From Paramecium octaurelia (Eukaryota > Ciliophora > Oligohymenophorea > Peniculida > Parameciidae): DNA of 64,000 nt. The first letter of the stretch is position 1. Every line of letters starts with the position of its first letter. Both the position numbers and the translations under genes were made by a program. The notes under the pieces were generated by a model. That model worked only from the letters and a program-made list of their open reading frames with translations. It did no database searches and was not told the origin of the DNA. Positions 25,472-36,813 of this stretch are shown here, in pieces. The stretch spans positions 1-64,000 of the forward strand of contig CAJJDP010000080.1 in NCBI GenBank assembly GCA_905182995.1, read 5' to 3'.

Positions 25472-25998
25472 ATGATGGACTCGCAATTTGAGAGTTATCC
25501 GATTTAGGAAAACAATTAAGAATTACAAGAGGTAGATTACCTTAAATATGTTAGATGTTTTTAAAATAACTTCAATAATAAGCATTTACTAATTACATTT
25601 CCAGTACTCAACATAAAGAAAGAATGCTATTAACCGAAAATAGTAAATTGAAGGAAGACAATTATAAATTATAGGAAAAGGTCAATATGCTTGAAATTAA
25701 GCAAGAAGAACTTGTCAATGAGGTATATAATATACATAACATATTTAGATTTAAGATCTTAGACAACTTGTAAAAAGAGTGTATAATGAAGGAGAAATCC
25801 ATGCTGAAAAATTAAGAATGAAGAATGTATTGATTATTATTGATTTAATAGATGGAATTAGTACAATAAAATGAAACCTTATCAAAAGGATTAGAGAATT
25901 TATAAAAAAATATGGAAAGTTTTTCAAGCATTAAATAGATGAGTGAATTTTATGAGAACGTGGAAGAACTAGATGAAATATATTAAGAAGATAACTGA
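25472..25998 (+). CDS. Small coiled-coil protein, unknown
   Basis: 150 residues after removing three introns (25532-25554, 25723-25748, 25827-25851; 23, 26 and 25 nt), which together restore one open frame. Nearly the whole chain is helical (ENSKLKEDNYKLQEKV, SKGLENLQKNMESF) with acidic ends. Gene density and clean splice sites support it as real. No family is recognised; it starts 38 bp after the membrane-protein stop. Confidence 0.75.
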
Positions 25999-26048
25999 AT
26001 TTATATTATTTCATATATATTAAATTAATATTAATTAAAATGTAATAA

Positions 26049-27870
26049 ATGGAAGAGGAAGAATTATAAGAGCAATTATAAAACTTGGGTTCCCTTTTTG
26101 GTATTCATTGATTTTATATTTTTTAGTATTCTAAAAAATAAGAGAAACCTAAAGGAATTATGGATTACAACATGGAGATTATTAAAGATACAGGACATAT
26201 TGCTATAATAAAATAAACAAACTAAGACATCAAATGTAATTTACTCATGGAAAGAGATTTCAAAAGAAAGTTATTTAAGATGTAGTCAAGGTATAATCCA
26301 AATATTGAAATTAGAATGATCCACGTGTTTTATAAGTATTATTGTATTAAGCAGAAAAGAATTGGGCACATGCTATGACTTTGAAATAATTGATTAATAG
26401 TGGAGTTAATAAGAAAATCAATAAAAGATAAGTGAAGGTTTATTTGGTTAAGAAATTTAAGAGAGCTATCCAATATTCTAAATAGTTAACTACAATTTGT
26501 GAATAGAGAACTGAAAAGAGAACATCATTAGAATCAGAAGCATATAATTGGTATTTACAAGGATTGTATCACTTTGAAACTGAAAAATGGGAGAAAGCAT
26601 TAGAATCTTTTGCTAAATGTTATACTATTTATGAATAAATAATTAAAGTTTGTGATTAATTTAGCTCTGGAGTATATTAGGAGAGATTAGAATAATTAAA
26701 TCAATAAATTAGATATTGCAATGCTAAAGCAAAGAAATTGGCTACTCTGTCTGCTGATGAATTGACAAAAATGTTAAAAGATCAAAGTGATCCCATTATG
26801 ATTGCCAAATTTGAAGAAATGCTTGAAGAACAGAGACAAGCAAAGATGACTCAACAATAAGGTGCTTTCGAAATTGAATATTAAGATTCTAAATTACCTA
26901 TAAAAAATGAAAAAGTGGTTAAATTGATTCTTAAGATTCAAGAGAGTAAATTAATAGGTGATTTGGATTCATTTACAACTTTATTCTCACTGTTTGATGA
27001 AGCATCCAAGTATGTTAAAATAGACAAGGATTAATCAACATCTGAATAAGAGAAAGAAATACACTCTAAGGTGTTAGGGTATATCAATTATTAAAGATAA
27101 TCTGCAACTTTAGATAGAAATGAAATGCATATAAAATAATACACTGAAAAATTTATTAAAGAAGATGGAGTCAATAATCTTTAGAACTTACAAACCAAAA
27201 AGGCACTCAAATTAAAATTAACTACTCCATAAGAAATCATTAAATATTGTGATAACTACTCCTAAATTCTAAGATAAATTATGGATGAAGAACGTTTCAA
27301 TAAGGACATTACATTATTCAAAATTTTAGATGCTAAAGAATTCTTTTGTAAAGCGCTTCGTTGTTTCTTTGTTGGGTGTCTCTACTTCACCAATGAAAAG
27401 TATAGAGAAGCCTACAGTTTATTGAAATATCATGATGATTTATCAAGAATAGCTGATAGAAAATACATAGAGAATAAATTGGAACCACACAGTTTATTAA
27501 AATTACTTCTTCCATTGTCTACATAAATATAAAATAAGAGTAAACTAAATGGATTAAAACTTTAATAAGATTAAGTGAAAACTATTGGATAAGAAATTCA
27601 AAATATTGGATTAGAGGATAAATAAAATTAGAAAACTTTATTTGAATTATTAGATTCTCCTGAATAAATTACTTTAGATAATGTCTTATCATATAAACCA
27701 GCTGATCTAATTTCATTAATGCAGCCAATTCCACCTAAACCAATTTAATTAGATATTGTAAATGATTTTTTTTAATTTAATAGGCACATTCATACCTAAC
27801 TTATCCAACATTAGAAGAACCAAAGAAAGGTGGATTCTGGGGCAAATTAAATATTTTTAAAAAACAATGA
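26049..27870 (+). CDS. SRP68: Signal recognition particle subunit SRP68
   Basis: SRP68 with SRP72 binds the S domain of SRP RNA and helps target ribosomes to the ER. The 581-residue product has the conserved N-terminal RNA-binding region: YGLQHGDYQRYRTYC, KLRHQMQFTHGKRFQKK, then VLLYQAEKNWAHAMTLK and the helical YNWYLQGLYHFETEKWEKALE, and ends in the usual C-terminal block (IPPKPIQLDI, LTYPTLEEPKKGGFWG). Introns: 26101-26126, 26291-26314 and 27758-27783 (26, 24, 26 nt), giving exactly 582 codons. Length is near the roughly 620 of animal SRP68. The early TAA and TAG codons fall at Gln positions, which is direct support for the code used. Confidence 0.93.
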
Positions 27871-28041
27871 GTAATTTAGTATATTTAGAATATATTTAAG
27901 TATAATTATTAATTAATTCAAATCTTCATTCTCTTTTACTTTTAGCTATATTAAGAAATTGAGTTTAATTAAAATGAGTCTGAAACTATTTTCTTATTTG
28001 TTATATTATTAAATTTGAGTCTACTATTTAAAGTAGGATAA

Positions 28042-28617
28042 ATGATAAATAGATTTTATTAACGTATTCCAAAAATAAAGCATTTGCTTTAAAATATGAA
28101 TATCAGATATTTCTGGGTCTTCTAAATTTTAATGCTATTTATATTTATTTACCATATTTAATATATTACTATTTAATGGCTTAAATAATGATATATTGAA
28201 AATAAGAGAAAGATGATTAAAGATGTATTTATGTTGGAATAATTCTATTTGTTATCACAATTATATTAATTGATTACATCTTTATGATTGCAATTAATTA
28301 TGTTTATGATGATGAATCAATAAACAAAAAACTTTGATATTAATGCATTCTAAAAAATTATCTAAATGTAATTTAAAATCTTTGGATTCAGAACATTGAA
28401 ACTAGTTTATGTATATTATTCTATACAAAAAGGTTCTAATTTTAGATAACAAAAACAATATTTTATCCTAAAGCAGTAAGTAAATAGGAGTTAATAAAGT
28501 TCTATTTAGTTTCTACAAATAATGGCTTAATTTTTTATTCCATTATAAGGAGAAATCAATAATGATTCAAATTGCAACAGATAAACAATTACTCATATAA
28601 CATATCTTTATACATGA
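28042..28617 (+). pseudogene. Membrane-protein-like frame interrupted by two TGA codons
   Basis: A single frame from ATG 28042 to TGA 28617 has consistently protein-like content (YFWVFQILMLFIFIYHI; KMIKDVFMLEQFYLL; FKIFGFRTLKLVYVYY) but contains TGA at 28189 and 28285. The last open part alone (28300-28617) is 105 codons. It may be a recently broken membrane-protein gene, or TGAs could lie in introns that I cannot place. No family is recognised. Confidence 0.4.
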
Positions 28618-28680
28618 AATAAAGCATGCCAAAATAAAAACCCATCAGTCTAAATTTATTAAACTCGCTTATATATATAT

Positions 28681-29049
28681 TCATATTTTAAAGGAATCAA
28701 AGATAGTCTGCAATAATTTCTTTGAATCAGCCTTGCATTGATCAGTTCCTACACCTTTTTATTCTTATGCCTTGAAACATTAGACTGATGTCTCTCTCCA
28801 ATATATCATCTTGAACTCTTTGATAAATCATGTAGACATACAAAATAATGCTTCATTCTTCTCTAATTTCTTTGCTAATAGAGTTTAACACTTCAAAAAG
28901 TCTTATTCTTTCTTTCCTTCAATGCACTTCTTCTGTTCTTACTAAATACTTTCATTCAATGCTTATTGTCTGGCCTAAACCACAGATTTAACTTCATGGA
29001 GAAATCCTTCGAACTCTTTTGGTAGATTGCCGTGAAAATTTTAAGCCAT
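28681..29049 (-). CDS. Small four-Cys helical protein, unknown
   Basis: 114 residues (MAQNFHGNLPKEFEGF at the start) with one 24-nt intron at 28818-28841, whose removal keeps the frame and creates a TAG (Gln) across the junction. It has two Cys pairs, KKCIEGKKEQDFLKC and QCFKAQEQKGVGTDQC, each spanning a helix hairpin-sized gap, which recalls small twin-Cys proteins of the mitochondrial intermembrane space, although the spacing (11 and 13) is not the classic CX9C. Its start codon lies only 10 bp from that of the divergent gene at 29060. Confidence 0.7.
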
Positions 29050-29059
29050 AAATAAATTT

Positions 29060-30196
29060 ATGGAATAATAATTGCAAACTCTCTTTTAACGTTTAGAAGA
29101 ATTCAAATAAGACCAAAATGAATATTGGGAAGAAGTCAAGTAATTATCAGATGAGACAGATGAGAATCAATTACCTGTGATATTGGAGAATGAAGAGGAT
29201 TGTAACTCTTCAGAGATACTAACAATTCTAAATCAAATAATGACATTAGTTAATCATTTGAGAGAAGGAGAAATCAAAGTATTTTAATGTTTTAATTAGA
29301 TTATCGAAAGGTATAAACAAGAATTAAAGCAGTTAGCACTTGAATTGAAGGATACTCAATAATACAATAAGGAAATGAGATCTATAAATATCTAAACTGA
29401 TTATGATCATTATGAGAAGATGTATTTTTAAGAGAGACAACGTTATGCATAATTAGAGAAGAAGTTTGAAGGACTTAAGAAACTAGATGAGTCATCCTTT
29501 AAGTAGGATGTTATGATAGAATTGGCTACTCTAAAAAACAAAATACAAATTTTGACTGAAGCATCCGCAGAAGCAGAAACACTATTGATAAAGAAGGACT
29601 AATAGGTTAAGGAATATCAAAAGTAATTATAGAAATGCCAGAAAGAATTGACATAAAAAAGGGGTGAATTATCTAGTCTTAATGATTAACTGAAAAGTAA
29701 AGATATCAATTTACAGATGTCTCAAAATATGAATAGGACATACGAAACAGAATTATAAAAGCTTAATAGAAAAAACAGTGGGTCTTAAAAAAGACCGACA
29801 AAATGTTATGAAACATTAACTCTTGAGATTCAAGAATTAACTCATAGCAATTCAATACTTAAATAGTAATTATTGTAAACTCAGAAGAGATTAAAAGATT
29901 TGAGTGGCGAATTGTAAACCAAAGATTAGCAATTAGTAGAAGTACTTAATCAGATAGATGAAATCAAATTACATATGCAATAAAACAGCAACAAGGAGGA
30001 TGAATTAAAAGAGGCCATGGAGTATCTAGAATTAAAGGATTTAGAAATTGATAGATTACATAGAGAACTAGATAATTACAAGAGAAATGTAAAAGACAAT
30101 CCATAAATAAGAGACCTTTAAAATCTATTATTAGTAATGTCAAGAAATTTATAAGAGAAAGAATAATAACTATTAAGATATTAATAATACAATTGA
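29060..30196 (+). CDS. Coiled-coil protein, unknown
   Basis: A continuous 379-codon frame, MEQQLQTLFQRLEEF onward, almost all helix with heptads (QLEKKFEGLKKLD, LHRELDNYKRNVK). A 21-nt GT..AG segment at 29279-29299, in phase and free of TGA, encodes a Phe/Cys/Asn run that breaks the helix and is probably an intron, leaving about 371 residues. The 5' start is fixed by the divergent neighbour 10 bp away. It is convergent with the gene at 30217, stops 20 bp apart. Similar proteins occur in ciliary or cortical structures, but nothing here proves this. Confidence 0.82.
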
Positions 30197-30216
30197 TTAA
30201 TTAATTTTTACTATTA

Positions 30217-30686
30217 TCAATTCAATATCAAACTCTTAAATCGTTCTTCCTCTTCTAAAATCATTTTTTTTAATTACTCATTACGAATTTGGGATTGCAA
30301 GAATAATTTTTTCATTTCCTTAGATTTCTTCTCTGCAAATTCTTTATCATCCACCAATTTCCTTATTGTTTTTATTTGATTCACTTTTTATTATTCTAAA
30401 TTCGCCACATCCTATGTTAATTTTACCAGTTCTTCCTTTAAATGAGATTTATTAGATTCTTTTATTATCGAGATCTTTGAATTGATCTCTGATACCTTTT
30501 AAGCGTCCCCAATCACTTCCCTCTTTAATTTCCATTACATTCTCTAATCAATCTAATCCAACTGTATACATTGATATTATAAATAAACTTTGACTCATAT
30601 AACTCCTCACTCAACTAAAATTATATATCTTTTAAGGGTTCAGCTCTCAATTCTGCTATTTAAATAACTTCCTTTTTTCTAAACAT
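30217..30686 (-). CDS. Small coiled-coil protein, unknown
   Basis: 147 residues (MFRKKEVIQIAELRAEPL at the start) with one 26-nt intron, the splice leaving an exact frame. The C-terminal two thirds are a continuous basic/acidic coiled coil (EELVKLTQDVANLEQ, KKSKEMKKLFLQ, EEEERFKSLILN). No domain is recognised. The intact frame, splice site and close packing with neighbours argue that it is expressed. Confidence 0.75.
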
Positions 30687-30987
30687 TTTATATTAATATT
30701 AATTAATATCATCATATTTAGATATAAACAATATTAATCATTATTTAGGATCAATAATTGATAATTAAAATTAATTGTAATTCTATTTTGAGTTTTGTTA
30801 ATGTTATCGAATAAGATAAATTAATATGATTGAATGGTAATTCATATCTTAACTTGAATGATAATATGTCAATATATCCATTATTAATTAAAAATGTAAT
30901 AATATTACTTAATTAAAGTGAATAAACCGATTTAGTATCGATAATATTAAGTCTTACGGTTGTGTTTATTTAGAATATAATAATTAT

Positions 30988-31662
30988 ATGTTCAATACAA
31001 ATTTTAATGCTTATTTTGTACCCCATCAGCTACTTTATCCATATGGGTATCAGTATTTGATAATGCCTTAACCATTTTCTGCTCCAAATCCACTATATTA
31101 CAATATTTAGGCATAAACTCAAATTTAGGAAAATAAATCATCTGAAGAACCTAATCCCCCTATTGAAGATATCCAAAAGATAACTTACTCAGAAACTGAA
31201 AGTAAACCTGAGTTAACAAGCAATCAAGAAGAAATTAGAGATACACAGATTCAAAATAAGATCATTAAGAGTATCCTCATAAAAAAGTCTTAAAAACCAA
31301 ACTTCCTGGTCAAGTCTACAAATATCCAAAAAAATTATGCAAAAGCTATTGTATCTTTTGCATGTAGATAAAAACATCTCATTTGCTCTATTTTGGGAGA
31401 AACCAGAGCTCATGAGTTCCTAAAATTGATGAACCGATTGAGAAACAAACTAAGGAATATAGCCCATATTAAAAGATATACCCATCATCAAGATTTTTTG
31501 ATGATGTTTAGAATTTTAGGGTATTTTGTTTTAAATAACGACTCTAGTAATAATTTTTTGAGAAATGACTCTGTCAGTTACATATACAACTCCAAAATTC
31601 AGTAAAAGAGCTGTCATGTGGCTAATAAGACTATAGTTAGGAATTCTCTACTCAAATATTGA
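30988..31662 (+). CDS. Hypothetical protein, 224 residues
   Basis: One uninterrupted frame from MFNTNFNAYFVPHQ to TGA 31660-31662. The first 60 residues are Pro/Tyr/Gln-rich and probably disordered; an acidic middle (ETESKPELTSNQEE) follows; the last 110 residues look folded (FACRQKHLICSILGE, AHEFLKLMNRLRNKL, DFLMMFRILGYFV). This last part resembles small uncharacterised protein families common in Paramecium, but I cannot name one. No intron. Confidence 0.7.
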
Positions 31663-32422
31663 GGTCTCATATCATTGATTTATATTTAGAGTATTAACTA
31701 TATATCTTAATATTTGTTCTCTTATACATTTAAATATCTAACATGGAAACCAGGGTTTTGCTCATCTCAAAATATAAAAGAGTTTAGAGATTATAATTCT
31801 CGCTTTTCCTTGATTTTACTTAATCATCATAAATTTTAAATAATATATATAGCCTTTGAATTCTTAGGTATTGATACCTTATGAATTTTTGTATAAAATT
31901 TAAGACCCAGAAATGATCTAATTGTTATTATTGAGAATATACAGGTTTATTAGACATTTCTTTCTTTTCAAACCTATATTAAATCGAATTTTATAGAATT
32001 GGAGATAAATACAGAAATGTCATTATAGAATTTGATATCATATTATTAATATTAAAAATAATCTAGCATTTCTGATTGTCATTCACTAATTAGTTCAATT
32101 AATAGTTTAATTGTCATTTAACTCAATTACTATATAGAAATCTATTACTATATGACATCATTCGAAGAAAATGGACAACATATGATGAATACACTTAGAT
32201 AATTATTCATTATTAATGGAATATATCTACTTAAGATAGAAAGTAACATCTAGTATATTCATGAATGGGTTACTTATTAATATAGTTATTTTTCCTCTTA
32301 TATATAAAGTGCGAATGTTATTTTTATTATCAGACAAATTAATGAGGATTTTATTTTCAAAACAACTTTAATTTTAGTTCTTTACAATATATCTTATATA
32401 TCCTACCTATATTGAATTAAGA
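31663..32422. other. Intergenic, AT-rich, nothing recognised
   Basis: About 760 bp with only short openings on both strands. A forward stretch near 31740-31850 (METRVLLISKYKR) is too short to call. No repeats or RNA genes seen. Confidence 0.5.
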
Positions 32423-32863
32423 TCAATAATAAAGTTGGAAATTTGAAAAATAAGTGTATTAGTTTGTGATGATAATTGAAGATTGATAAATTATAAATTA
32501 TTCATCCTCGAAAGTAGAATTCTTAATTATCCTTTGAGATCGCCATAAATTCTTGTTTTGCAAATATAATTGCTCAAACTTATTGGTCATTCTTAATTTA
32601 GGATACTTATTAATTCTTAATATGAATTGCATTAACAATAAGGATATTATAATTAAGTAACCACTAAATAGAATAATATAGATTAGAATTGATGTATTTT
32701 CATTTTTCCAACATACCTTATATAAGTTAAGATTTATAAATATATTAATTACAACTTGATGTATATGCCAAATAATTACTATGCATTAAAATAGATTATA
32801 TAGATTTCCTTAGACAATCAGACAGAAGGGGAGTTGATAAATATTGAATGAATTTTAATACAT
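32423..32863 (-). CDS. Possible small membrane protein, 146 residues
   Basis: An ATG-to-TGA frame on the minus strand, 147 codons, with two hydrophobic stretches (PFCLIVQGNLYNLF..VIIW and SILIYIILFSGYLIIISLLL) followed by a convincing polar helix (INKYPKLRMTNKFEQLYL, WRSQRIIKNSTFEDEQ). Chance openings of this size are possible with one stop codon, but the polar part is typical of real protein. The true start may be upstream through an intron I could not place. It is divergent from the histidine kinase gene. Confidence 0.45.
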
Positions 32864-33060
32864 TAAGAAATTATAGTATTTAGTTTAAAAAGTATATTTA
32901 TATTAAATTATGTTAAATCAAAAATGCATTATGGTCAATCTTTTACAAAGCATGATTCTCTCATACTCTATATATCACCAATCGCAAAACTCATGTGTAC
33001 TCAATTTGATACAATTAATAATTATAACATTGATTACATTAGGATTAATATTGCTATAAA

Positions 33061-35369
33061 ATGTTTTTAATAAGTTCATGTTGTAAGGAACTATTATATG
33101 CATATAATTAGATATGTTCTGTTTAATAATAATGAATATACACAATTTTGGTAGGATACCCTTTTCATAAATAATAATAGCTTAGATTTTAATAAAGGAC
33201 TTGTTTTTAGACTTTAAATTGGGTGTTAAATCTGAACTATTTGCTTTCTAGGCAATAACTTCAATATTTCTACTAGTGTATTCATATTTGAGAATTGAGT
33301 TCGATAGAGAACAACCGCAATTATTGACCACTTTGATAATATCGTTATACTGTAACTCTTCTTTGCCAAAACAAAGTCAACCTCAAATGACGTCAATGAT
33401 AACAGAAATAACGAATACTAATAAATAGGACATACTAAACTCAAAGAGAAATGTTTCGCAATTTGATCTGGATCAAAATCAAAACTCTTTAGGAATGAGG
33501 GAAACATCAACCACAGCAGATAATGGTCTTTAAGAGACGAGCATTTAATGTTTTGAATTGTTGCAAGAAGGCGTGATTTTACTTGTTCCAGAATCAAATA
33601 CTGCAACTTTTCCATATTCAATTAAATATGTGAATCAAGCTACTAAATTGTTATTCAATAGAGAAACAGATTAAGAAGTACTCCAATTCATTGATGGTCT
33701 GAATACATTCTAATTATTTAATGGAGAACCAAATGAAGAATTATTATTTGTATCTCAATATCAGAGATAACCTTCTTTACATATTTTCAGATAAACAACA
33801 GAATCTAAGGATTAGCCATTTTAATAACAGAGAAATCTGACTTAGGATGTTTCATAAATTTAGGACAGGAATCAGAAATTTAAAATAAAATAAATCATTG
33901 AAACATTATTGAAATCTAAAACTTAAGAATGTGTTGTAGTTTAAGCCTAATTAAATACAAGATTTACACTCTTCACAACTCAATAAATACAAACTTCCTA
34001 AACATATATTAATACAGAAAGCAACTAAGTAATTGAATTAACACTGACTTTGAGTAAAAATTAATATATCATTATAATTTGTAGAGATGTAACTCATAGA
34101 CAGAAAATTAGATATTTAAAAGAGTATGACAAATAAAAGTCTAAAATGCTCTCATTTGTCAGTCATGAATATCGTTCTCCATTAAATTGTATTATTCAGA
34201 TGTTAGAATGTGTCCTTAAATAACAGAATATCATTAACAATCCTGATATTAATGAGTAATTACAAATAGCATTAGATAACTCAAATTATATTTTAAATTT
34301 ATCTAATGATCTATTAGACTTGGCCCAAATAAAAAATGGGAAGTTCAGAGTTGAAAAGGTACTATTTAATTTGTAATCCTTAATCGAAGAATGCTAATAA
34401 ATGTTTAAATTAAAAGCCAAGTTGAGGGGAGTACAATTATCTACCTATTATTATTCTAATCTACCAAAAACTCTGCTTTCTGATAGGAATAGGATTAAAC
34501 AAATAATAATAAATTTGTTAAGTAATGCATTCAAATTTACTCAAAGTGGAAAAATTACTATAATTCTTGAGTAGCTCAAATAGAATGCCTTAAGAATTGG
34601 AGTGAAAGATGAAGGTATTGGCATTTCTGAAGAAGATCAGTAAAATTTATTTAAAGCATTCTCAAAGGTAAATTCTGAAGAAAGTAGGAAACTTAATCAA
34701 TAAGGTGTTGGACTGGGTTTAGTTATAAGTAATCAGATAGCTTAAAATATTGGATCTACTGGACTTAATATAGATTCAAAAAATGAAAAGAATAATCATT
34801 ATTGCCATTTTTATTTTGATTTATATTTTGATGAAAATTTCAAAAAGAAAATCTCAAGTTTCAGAATACCTGAAATTTCATTACAGCCATAAGAAGTTGA
34901 TGAAATAATTAGTTTCAAAACAATACCTTCCCACATTAAGGAAGACTTATCAACTCAATAAAATTGTCTTCACTATTTGATAGTCGATGATGATTGTTTC
35001 AATATCTTTGCATTCAAAAGAATGCTAATGGAATTGTATAAAAATAGAAAGCATCTGTTTACAAGTGAATTTGATATTGATTCAGCCTTGTCTGGCAGTG
35101 AATCAATTACAAAAATAAAAACCAAGAAGTGTTGCAATACTTGTTAAGGCTACAAAATAGTTTTCATGGACATAGAAATGCCAGCTATGAATGGCTAATA
35201 AACTACTAAAATCATTCTTCAAAGCTTTCCCAATTAGATTATTATTGGTTGTAGTGGTTATACAGATCAATAAGAGTATGAAAAATGTATTAATTCTGGA
35301 ATGGCCGACTTTTTAGTTAAACCAATCAGAGAATTATAATTAATATAAATACTCAACAAGAATTAATGA
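33061..35369 (+). CDS. Membrane-bound hybrid histidine kinase with receiver domain
   Basis: Two-component hybrid kinases autophosphorylate on His and pass phosphate to an Asp. The 759-residue protein has N-terminal membrane segments (about 1-115), a divergent sensor region, the H box SFVSHEYRSPL (His near residue 359), N box KQIIINLLSNAFKFT (about 468), G boxes DEGIGISEED and GVGLGLVIS, then a receiver domain: acidic pocket LIVDDD, phosphoacceptor Asp in VFMDIEMPAMNG (about 692), and Lys in FLVKPI. One 29-nt intron at 33083-33111. The start was chosen because an in-frame TGA lies just upstream. Ligand and output are unknown; ciliates have expanded such kinases. The lack of a separate output domain suggests phosphorelay to an Hpt protein. 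Confidence 0.93.
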
Positions 35370-35496
35370 TATTTATTCAATCTATATTTTGCTTTGTTTT
35401 ATTGATAATCCTGAAATCATTATATATTCAGTTATTCTAATAATCATTTCATTTAATTTAATAATATTAGTTAACAGAATATTTGAATTAATTGTA

Positions 35497-36466
35497 ATGG
35501 ACAAATTGCCAATTGGTTATGTTAAAGGAAAAGGAAATGTAATTATGAATTTGAATTCTCAAGCCCCTCGATAAAAAAGTACCAAAAAACAAATAATATG
35601 ATCATGTCAAACAAACCTTAAATACAGGACCAACCGTGAGAGACATTGAAGTAGTAAGTAATGCTAAGATAGCTAAAAAAAGATCTGAGTTGTTTAAGCG
35701 CATCAAGTGTTCCACTGTGTTCAACTTTATAAGCGTATACTTCATATATATTCTGATAGGAAAACACAGAATAAGAAACTATTTATAAGTTAGCAGATCA
35801 ACAATAATAGGAATAGGAGTAGTTACAATAATTTGATACTTAAAGTCAATATAGTTAGAAGACTAGATTTACTGAAGTATCGTAAGTCTCTGCAATTACT
35901 TATGCCACAGAATAATTGGGGATTACAGATTAATCAGAATTTCTGCTTTTGGACTTGCGAGATCCTGATGAATTTGAACTATATCACATTAAAGAGGCTG
36001 TCAATTTCCCTGCTCCCAATTTAAGATAAGATAAATTAACCTAATAAATTCATAGATTTGTACATTTAAATATTCAATTAGAAAAACCAAAAAGACAAAC
36101 ACATTATTATTTATCATTTTGATGAAAAGAATGGAATTCCTTCAGCCACTCTCTTTGCTGAAAAAGGATTCGAAAATGTTTATCTTCTGAGTGGAGGCAT
36201 CGAAAAATTTCTGCAGAATTACCCCTAAGGTGTCATTGGCATTAAAGTACCCTCAATTCCAAAACCAGAAGGTATGATATTTATGTGTAATGACAGAGAA
36301 TCCAAATAAAATTATAAAGAGGTCAAATTACAAGGAAACTGATTCCTAAATCAATAAATCAGAAAAGAATATTAGTGATACAAAATCGCAAATTAGTTAG
36401 AAAACTAAAATTACTAGACAATCAAGTTAATAGAAATAATAACAGTCTTAATATATTGATAAATGA
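35497..36466 (+). CDS. CEP41-like centrosomal/ciliary protein with rhodanese domain
   Basis: CEP41 is a centriole/cilium protein needed for tubulin glutamylation in animals. The 290-residue product matches its layout: an N-terminal motif (GNPLDKKVPKNKQYDHVK..LNTG), a basic helix KKRSELFKRIK, and a rhodanese domain LLLDLRDPDEFELYHI, HIIIYHFDEKNGIPSAT, FAEKGFENVYLLSGGIEKF. No Cys stands in the rhodanese loop (it reads YHFDEKNG), so it is catalytically inactive, as in CEP41. Introns: 35539-35563, 35735-35759, 36060-36081, 36272-36296 (25, 25, 22, 25 nt), leaving exactly 291 codons. The Gln-rich C-terminal tail is disordered. Confidence 0.9.
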
Positions 36467-36666
36467 TATATATTAGTAATTCTTAAATATAATTGTCTTC
36501 TTCGAATCACACTTATATAAATTGTATTCCTTATAAATAATTCATAGTCAATAAAAGTCCACATCAACTATAAATTTGAAAATCAGACTTAATTTATTTA
36601 TTAACTTTAAATTTTTTTATTAAATATCGATGTAATTTCTTTAAAAACTAATTGCAATACCCAAAA

Positions 36667-36812
36667 ATGTGTTATTGTCCCTAAAATAATTTTAATCAAA
36701 AAAACAATAGATATAAACAGTAGAACCTATTAAATTAAGTGAAGATTGTAAAATTGAGACTTTTGAAATTGTGGAGGAACACAGAGTAAGAAAGAGAAAA
36801 TAATTAACCGAT
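36667..36812 (+). CDS. 5' fragment of the gene at 37983, cut by the contig end
   Basis: Starts at the same ATG and contains the first exon, the 20-nt intron and the beginning of exon two of the gene described at 37983-38518, then runs into the N at 36813. It is the same locus represented in the left contig. Confidence 0.75.
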
Positions 36813-36813
36813 N

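Noticed and set aside
35833-36024. 63-codon plus-strand ORF (and its twin at 37149-37340)
   Set aside because: Frame-shifted shadow of the CEP41-like rhodanese exon.
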